Source of the DNA: Gerris lacustris
Taxonomy: Eukaryota; Arthropoda; Insecta; Hemiptera; Gerridae
NCBI GenBank assembly: GCA_951217055.1
Contig: OX578283.1
Coordinates: 63,952,228-64,016,227 of the forward strand
DNA length: 64,000 nucleotides
Direction: 5' to 3'
Made by a program: the position numbers and the translations under genes. Numbering within the stretch: position 1 is the stretch's first letter; the number at the start of each line of letters is the position of its first letter. Positions 58,710 through 64,000 of this stretch are shown in pieces. Under the pieces are notes generated by a model. It had not been told where the DNA came from. It searched no databases and was given only the letters and a program-made list of their open reading frames with translations.

Positions 58710-60185
58710 AGACTTAAAATTATGGAACATGATCCTAAATGAACGCAACCCTTATATTATAGAGGCATATTATATATAAGAATAAATCAAATGTCTCTAC
58801 AAATTTCAAACGTAAGACAGCATACAAAAACTATAAACTAGTAGTTGGGCCAAAAAAAGCCTAACTTTTATCATTAGTAAAGATTTCAAGATGCAGTTTT
58901 TCTCCTCTATTAAAAAAAGCCTTCTTCTAATTCTAAATAAATTGGACAAATAATACAAAAAATATTGATAACAAAGAGGTTCAAATTAATTTCTCAGACA
59001 TGAAGAGAGAAATTGTTCGTTGACAGTCGTCATAAACTTAAGAAATTAGAGGAAGGAAATGAAAACGCCTGATTGACAGTTAAAGAAGATTTGAATCTAA
59101 CCGCAGTAGTAAAAAATTGAAAATTACAATAACAGATCTTGCATTTTTTAAAGTCTTTTTTGCGAGGCATCAATGAACATTTAATTTTACCCTATAATAA
59201 ATTTTTCTTAACTAGACAGGACGATAACTGTATATTGTTCGATCAAAGAAAACAACACGACATATTTCAAATGTTGTGGTTACATTTCAATAATCCTGGG
59301 AAAATAATTGAATAGCCTGTTAACGACTTCACATTTTAAAATGAGAGACATCAAGCTAAAGGAATGTCGAAGGGTAAAGAGTTATGGGACGTTACATCAT
59401 TGTTGCGTTTCTAAGTCCGTTTGCAGGTGTCGTAAAAAGGGTTCATTTTGAAAGCAGTTTCAAGTCGTTTTATTTTTGAAAAAAAAAAGAAATAATAATA
59501 ATAAAGGACAGAACATTTTTTTGAAATTGGTCACCTTTGAGACGAATAAGGATTTGTAAAAGATGTAGGCCTATAAAAATCCTTCTTTCTAGTACCCCAC
59601 GTTTTCTAGAGATGGCTTTCGGATGGTTTTTTTTTATCTTTACCCCGGTGAAAATTACAGTGTTTGGAAGGGGTTTTAAGAGAGAAGATGGCAGTGGCGA
59701 TGTAATGACTGTCGATGGTCTCAGAGGGATGATTAGAGACGGGTTCCAACGAGTGCGCCTCTGTGACAACTCCAAATGACAGGGAGTGAACGAGACTTTG
59801 GAGGCCAATGACTATTCAAGTATAACCTTGAGGCTAAACTTAAAAAACAGTACGTAGATAAAATAACATGGCAGATTCTTTTAAAACAGTGACATAAATC
59901 GAAAATGAAATGGTAAATAGTGGTGAAAAGTACAAAAAGGAATAACGTAAAAATTACATTTAATTTCCTTATTTATATAAATTTAGAAGAGCATTTGCAG
60001 GAGATGTCGAATTTAACGCTCTCAAAGCAAATCTTATGTTATCATTAATAATACAAAGACATTTTGAACAGAACTAGTTACCCAGAAAAAAGTGGAAAGA
60101 CACATTGGTGTTTAAGCCTAAATGGTCAATATATAAACAGTCTCAAACTGAAAAGCCAAATATAAAAGGATAATCATAACTTCTC
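58710..60185. other. Mostly unique DNA with one coding-like patch
   Basis: At 59537-59779 a plus-strand frame ends in KREDGSGDVMTVDGLRGMIR, DGFQRVRLCDNSK. An overlapping 112-codon frame runs on the minus strand (59470-59808). The 59590-59810 patch is GC-richer than its surroundings. I do not recognise either product. A transposon ORF fragment is the most likely source if it is coding at all. Confidence 0.3.
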
Positions 60186-60224
60186 TAATTGCTATCATCA
60201 TGACCTCATCATTTGATTACCAAA

Positions 60225-60530
60225 AAGATCTGCAATTGCTATTGACACTTGTTCAAACTGATGATTATAGAAGTTGCCAAAGAGTTTTGAAGGTAAAATG
60301 ATTAAGAGAATGAAGAAGAAAAATAAGAGAAGTTATATACCTGAAATTGCTAATAAAACTTGTTCAATCTGACAATTATAGAAGTTGCCAAGGAACTTTG
60401 AAGGTAAAATGATTACGAAAATATGGAAGGAATATCAGAGAAATTAAGCCTGCAAATGCTAATGAAACTTGTTCAAACTGATGATTACGCAGAAGTTGCC
60501 AAGGAACTTTGAAGATAAAACTTTGAGATT
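60225..60530. repeat. ~120-bp tandem repeat, about 2.5 copies
   Basis: Units share GCAATTGCTATTGACACTTG-type starts, TTGTTCAAACTGATGATTAT, AGAAGTTGCCAAGGAACTTT and GAAGGTAAAATGATTA. About 10 percent diverged. The 111-codon minus-strand ORF over it includes the repeated FKVPWQLL and is repeat-driven. Confidence 0.8.
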
Positions 60531-60589
60531 GCAGGTAAAATTGATTGGTCAAATGTATAGTCAAGCGGAACTTTTTACCGCTGATAAAA

Positions 60590-60858
60590 TAATGATGTCT
60601 AACGAACTCGTCCTGGGCATTGGTAAAATGAACAAGTCTACCAAATTTAATCAAAATCGGTCGACATTTACTCAAGTTATGGTCACACGTTTCAAGAATT
60701 CGCGGACACACAGACAGACAGACACGAGACCAAAAATGTTCCCTGATATCTGAAACAGATTACTGTCTTGGATTTTTTTAAAATTGGAGACATAAGATTA
60801 TTTCGTTCTCAAAAGTGAACACAGTGCTTCCGTTACCTTCGCTAAGCTCGGAAGCAAA
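60590..60858 (+). mobile_element. Hybrid B/A-type element 3' part
   Basis: Begins with family B-type blocks (TCTAACGAACTCGTCCTGGG, CATTGGTAAAATGAACAAGT, AATCAAAATCGGTCGACATT, TACTCAAGTTATGGTCACAC). It continues into family A-type blocks (GACAGACAGACACGAGACCA, AAAATGTTCCCTGATATCTG) and the hairpin end CTTCCGTTACCTTCGCTAAG, CTCGGAAGC. It shows that the 3' module of A can be joined to the B body. Confidence 0.72.
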
Positions 60859-60864
60859 AATGAA

Positions 60865-61890
60865 AAAAAATCGCAGATTTAATTCATATCCTGAGTGTAA
60901 GACAACAAATTGTTCTGAATCTGAATGTTTTAAAATTTTCTACAAAAACGGTTTTTTAAATAAAACGAAAGAGAGAAGTTAAACGGAAAAAAAAGAAACA
61001 AAAATAACAGAGGATAAAATCTAAGATAATGCATAATTATTTGTGAGAATTGTACTGAAGTAACGTCAGAATGGAAAGCCAGGTAATTCAGGTTACTATA
61101 AAACTATGAGTTCAACAAACTCATAGAATCAAGCCAACTTACATCGCTTACAGTTATCTTTAATTGCTTTAAAACTTCACTATCAGCAAACTGCTCTAGA
61201 TAATATAATGTTAAGTTATTTAAAATAATCTTTTAATCCGGTTAGACTAAGCTGCAATAATAGTTATAATTTTAAACAGCTTAAAGTAATTCAAACTTAG
61301 CACGGAAAAATCACTGTCTATATGAATTTTCAAAATTTAAATTTTAGTAATCAATACAGGGTCAAAGTAATGAATACCCTTCATGATGGATATCGTTTTA
61401 ACGTTTTAAGAGAACAGTAATTGTTGTTATGTACAGTTTTATCATACTTTCATATAGGAGGGGGGTAAATTTAGGATATTTGCAAATTATCTTATCAAAG
61501 AGGAAAGGGTATAGAAATAAGTGGGAGGGATAGAATCTAGATATTCTCGCTTAGTAAAATAATTTAAATGTTTCTTGATGGTAGTTTATAAACGTATCAA
61601 ATTAAAATAACACTCCGTAGCGAAGCATGTATCCAGCTAGTAATTTATAAAAATAATTATATATTATGTACTCACATACTAGATACATTTTATACACCGG
61701 TAATTAGATAATTCCACAAACCTGAAACATAAATAATATTACATTGTCATTATTAGATTTTAAAAAATTTTAAAAACAAATCTGGCGGATAAAATTCGAT
61801 AATAAAATTTTCTTCCTACTACTACATAATTACACGGTTTTGTGTTTTTCATTTGATGGTTATTTCGAGTTATTGAGGTTGCAATTAATT
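60865..61890. other. AT-rich DNA with a family F fragment
   Basis: 61375-61470 (ATACCCTTCATGATGGATAT, GTAATTGTTGTTATGTACAG, TAGGAGGGGGGTAAA) matches part of family F at 46855-46950 without its ends. The remainder shows nothing. Confidence 0.5.
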
Positions 61891-61898
61891 ATTCTTCG

Positions 61899-62707
61899 GT
61901 ACTTCTTTAGTTTGTTACTCCCCTTGGTGTTTTAGAATTAAATAAATGACACTGACTAAATAACTATTAAGACAAAGGGATGTTTAGTACAATGTACTTT
62001 GGGACAAAGAAATATCACACTTCTGTTTTTATAAGGGGAGTAACAGTGAATGCCATTAAAGTAGTAGTAACAGTAACTATAGTTAAACACTAGTGAATGC
62101 CATTAAAGTAGTAGTAACAGTAACTATAGTTAAACACTAGTGAATGCCATTAAAGTATTTACAACTAATTAAACACTAGTGAAAGCCATAAAAGTGTAGT
62201 TATAACTATAGCTAAACATAAGCGAATATAATTAAAGAAGTATTGTATGTAGGTACTTTTAAAAGTAAAGGTTTTAATTATTTCAATGATATTTTACAAA
62301 TTTAACTATTATTCAAGTGAATATTTTAACTACTTATATATTATATTCACAAGTGTTAAACTAGTTATAATTACATTAATAATAAATTTATGTTTACTAT
62401 TTATAGTTATTTTCTGTTTATAATTCGACCCTAGCAATTTACTACACATATTAAAAAAGTAAACTCATATAGGCACATCTTTAGATTGTTACTCCCCTTA
62501 TAAAAAAAATTGAGGGGAGTAACAATCTAAAGAAGGTGTACGGAGTGTTCTTCTTTAGACTGTTAGTCCCCTTATAAAAACAGAAGTGTGATATTCCTTT
62601 GTCCCAAACTACATTGGACTAAACATTCCTTTGTCCTATAATAGTTGTTTAGTCAAAGTCATTTATATTCTTAAAAAGAACAGGGGAGTAACAAACTAAA
62701 GAAGTAC
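61899..62707. mobile_element. Family E element, inverted-pair form
   Basis: Outer ends GTACTTCTTTAGTTTGTTAC and its inverse, finishing at 62707. Each arm of about 150 bp contains an E unit: AGACAAAGGGATGTTTAGTA, GGGACAAAGAAATATCACAC, TTCTGTTTTTATAAGGGGAG on the left and the reverse complement on the right. An extra short hairpin unit lies at 62470-62535. The centre (62046-62235) is a 47-bp tandem repeat. Here the E units face each other, in contrast to the head-to-tail array at 27.6-29.2 kb. Confidence 0.82.
62046..62235. repeat. 47-bp tandem repeat inside family E element
   Basis: AGTGAATGCCATTAAAGTAG, TAGTAACAGTAACTATAGTT, AAACACT is present twice exactly, then two shorter diverged units. 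Confidence 0.9.
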
Positions 62708-62709
62708 AC

Positions 62710-63575
62710 TAATATAGTATTGAAGATTACTTTAATTTGTATTTGAGGTCTGGACGTACCGAAGCATTTTAAAGAATTGCTGAATGCCACCCTTAATGAG
62801 ATAGGAAATGTAAGGGACTTCATTATCAGACGATGCTATCTTCTCAAAGATTTTCAGTTGAATCATCAACTCAATATAGGCGAAGCTTGTTTAAAAAATG
62901 AAAAATCTTCTAATTAATTACCCTGCGAGTTTCAAATTAAAACATGATATCTTTATTGTGAAATCATTTATAAAAGATGCTTATAGAAAAAAAATAAATG
63001 GAATTCGATACCTTTTAACTTAATAATAAATAACCGATATACTAAATGAAATGCAAAACATAAAGAATTGCTTTTAAGATAAAGTTTTTAGTACAAAAAA
63101 AAAAAATATATATATTTTTGGGGGTATCCAAAAACAAAAAAAGCCGAAAATCATTTAATGATTTTTATCTATACAATCAATATCGATAATGGAGCCAATT
63201 TATATTCCATCATTGGTCATAAAAAAAAGGCCGAAGAGTTCAATTAGTTCAAACTAATAACGATCTAAACCATTTTTCCATGGTAATATTGTCAAAGCGG
63301 TTAAAGATGATAAATATGGTGGTGTGGTTTGAAAAACCGGTCTGTTAAAGCGCAGGTCCGTCTTTCAACAAGATAACATCGGGTTATCAACTGATTGACT
63401 CCACCAGGCTACGTGTGATGGACCCTTTGATGGATTAAACAACATTATAAAATGTTAACTTTATAGAAAATTAATCTTCCTATCATTTTTTTTATGAGTT
63501 TAATAGATAAACGATTTTTAACTAAATAATAACTTTTTTTTGTATAATATATAATTTTAGTTTAATGGATTAACA
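62710..63575. other. AT-rich unique DNA, no gene seen
   Basis: 63290-63430 is less AT-rich (GTGGTTTGAAAAACCGGTCT, CAGGCTACGTGTGATGGACC). I tested it for tRNA boxes and open frames and found neither. Confidence 0.4.
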
Positions 63576-63579
63576 ATAA

Positions 63580-63925
63580 AAATGATCACATAACTTCCGA
63601 TACCTTTGGTCAGCTCGAAAGTTAAAAAATGTGAGCACGTAGTAGTGAAACCAATGGACGCAGAAGCTTAAAATGTTATCCACAAATGAGCTAATTATGA
63701 CTTATATCATCCAAATTACAGTAAAATCAGACAAGTAGATGTTTAGATTATGTTGGTTCGCAAAAACATTACACGATAGACATGAGAACAAAAATATATC
63801 TTGATTTCTGAAACGGATTTTTGTCCAGAAATGTTTGAAATTGGTGCGGCATAAATATATTATGGTCTTCAGAACTGCCACAATGCTGTCGTTATACCTT
63901 CGGTGAGTTTGAAACTATATTATAA
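63580..63925 (+). mobile_element. Family A copy, rearranged and diverged
   Basis: ATCACATAACTTCCGATACC, TTTGGTCAGCTCGAAAG (a diverged 3' hairpin) comes first. A second A segment follows (GACGCAGAAGCTTAAAATGT, ATGAGCTAATTATGACTTAT, TTGGTTCGCAAAAACATTAC, TTTCTGAAACGGATTTTTGT) and ends in another hairpin-like ATACCTTCGGTGAGTTTGAA. So this is the tail of one copy joined to the 3' half of another. Confidence 0.6.
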
Positions 63926-64000
63926 TGTTTAAAACAGTTAAGTATTTTCTTAGAAAAAATTAATTTCTTAAGGGGTAAAATATGTATCTAAATATATATT

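Overview
This window is AT-rich, eukaryotic nuclear DNA with no intact, recognisable protein-coding gene. I see almost no ordinary coding sequence, many (TA)n tracts of 60 to 145 bp, at least fourteen different minisatellite arrays, and several families of short interspersed elements ending in inverted repeats or hairpins with (GACA)n stretches. The terminal-repeat types (hAT-like with an 8-bp target duplication, PIF/Harbinger-like with TTA duplications, Helentron-like with subterminal inverted repeats) and a MADF-type DNA-binding domain remnant point to an animal, most likely an arthropod. The sequence does not fix the species.

Layout. 1-5.3 kb: two copies of the main dispersed family ('family A'), one split by 'family C', then a 28-bp minisatellite, (TA)n tracts and 'family D' copy 1. 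5.3-10 kb: mostly unique AT-rich DNA with one GC-richer island (8.18-8.5 kb) and a 66-bp array. 10.2-25.7 kb: three copies of 'family B' whose ends differ, a small MITE at 14.1 kb, A copies on both strands, a pyrimidine-rich array and a nested foldback complex at 22.1-23.45 kb. 27.6-29.2 kb: tandem foldback units ('family E') split by a hAT-like insertion. 30.4-33.4 kb: D copy 2 and three minisatellites. 33.6-39.1 kb: a 54-codon ORF, a 527-bp inverted-repeat element, a palindromic 14-bp motif cluster and a G-rich 10-bp array. 41.4-47.3 kb: A copies, 28-bp and 62-bp arrays, and 'family F'. 48.3-49.4 kb: a broken Harbinger-like remnant with MADF coding sequence. 49.7-51.4 kb: a 71-bp satellite with higher-order structure. 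53-55.4 kb: a GC-rich foldback and a PIF/Harbinger-like element with internal 84-bp repeats. 58.2-58.7 kb: an inverted pair of tRNA-like sequences. 61.9-62.7 kb: a second E element.

No genes work together here. The history is repeated insertion, nesting, tandem expansion and decay of non-autonomous elements. The points most worth following are family B copies sharing a body but carrying different terminal inverted repeats, the 3' hairpin module shared between families, the tRNA-like inverted pair, and the tandem foldback units. Family letters are my own labels, and family boundaries come from reading copies against one another by eye.
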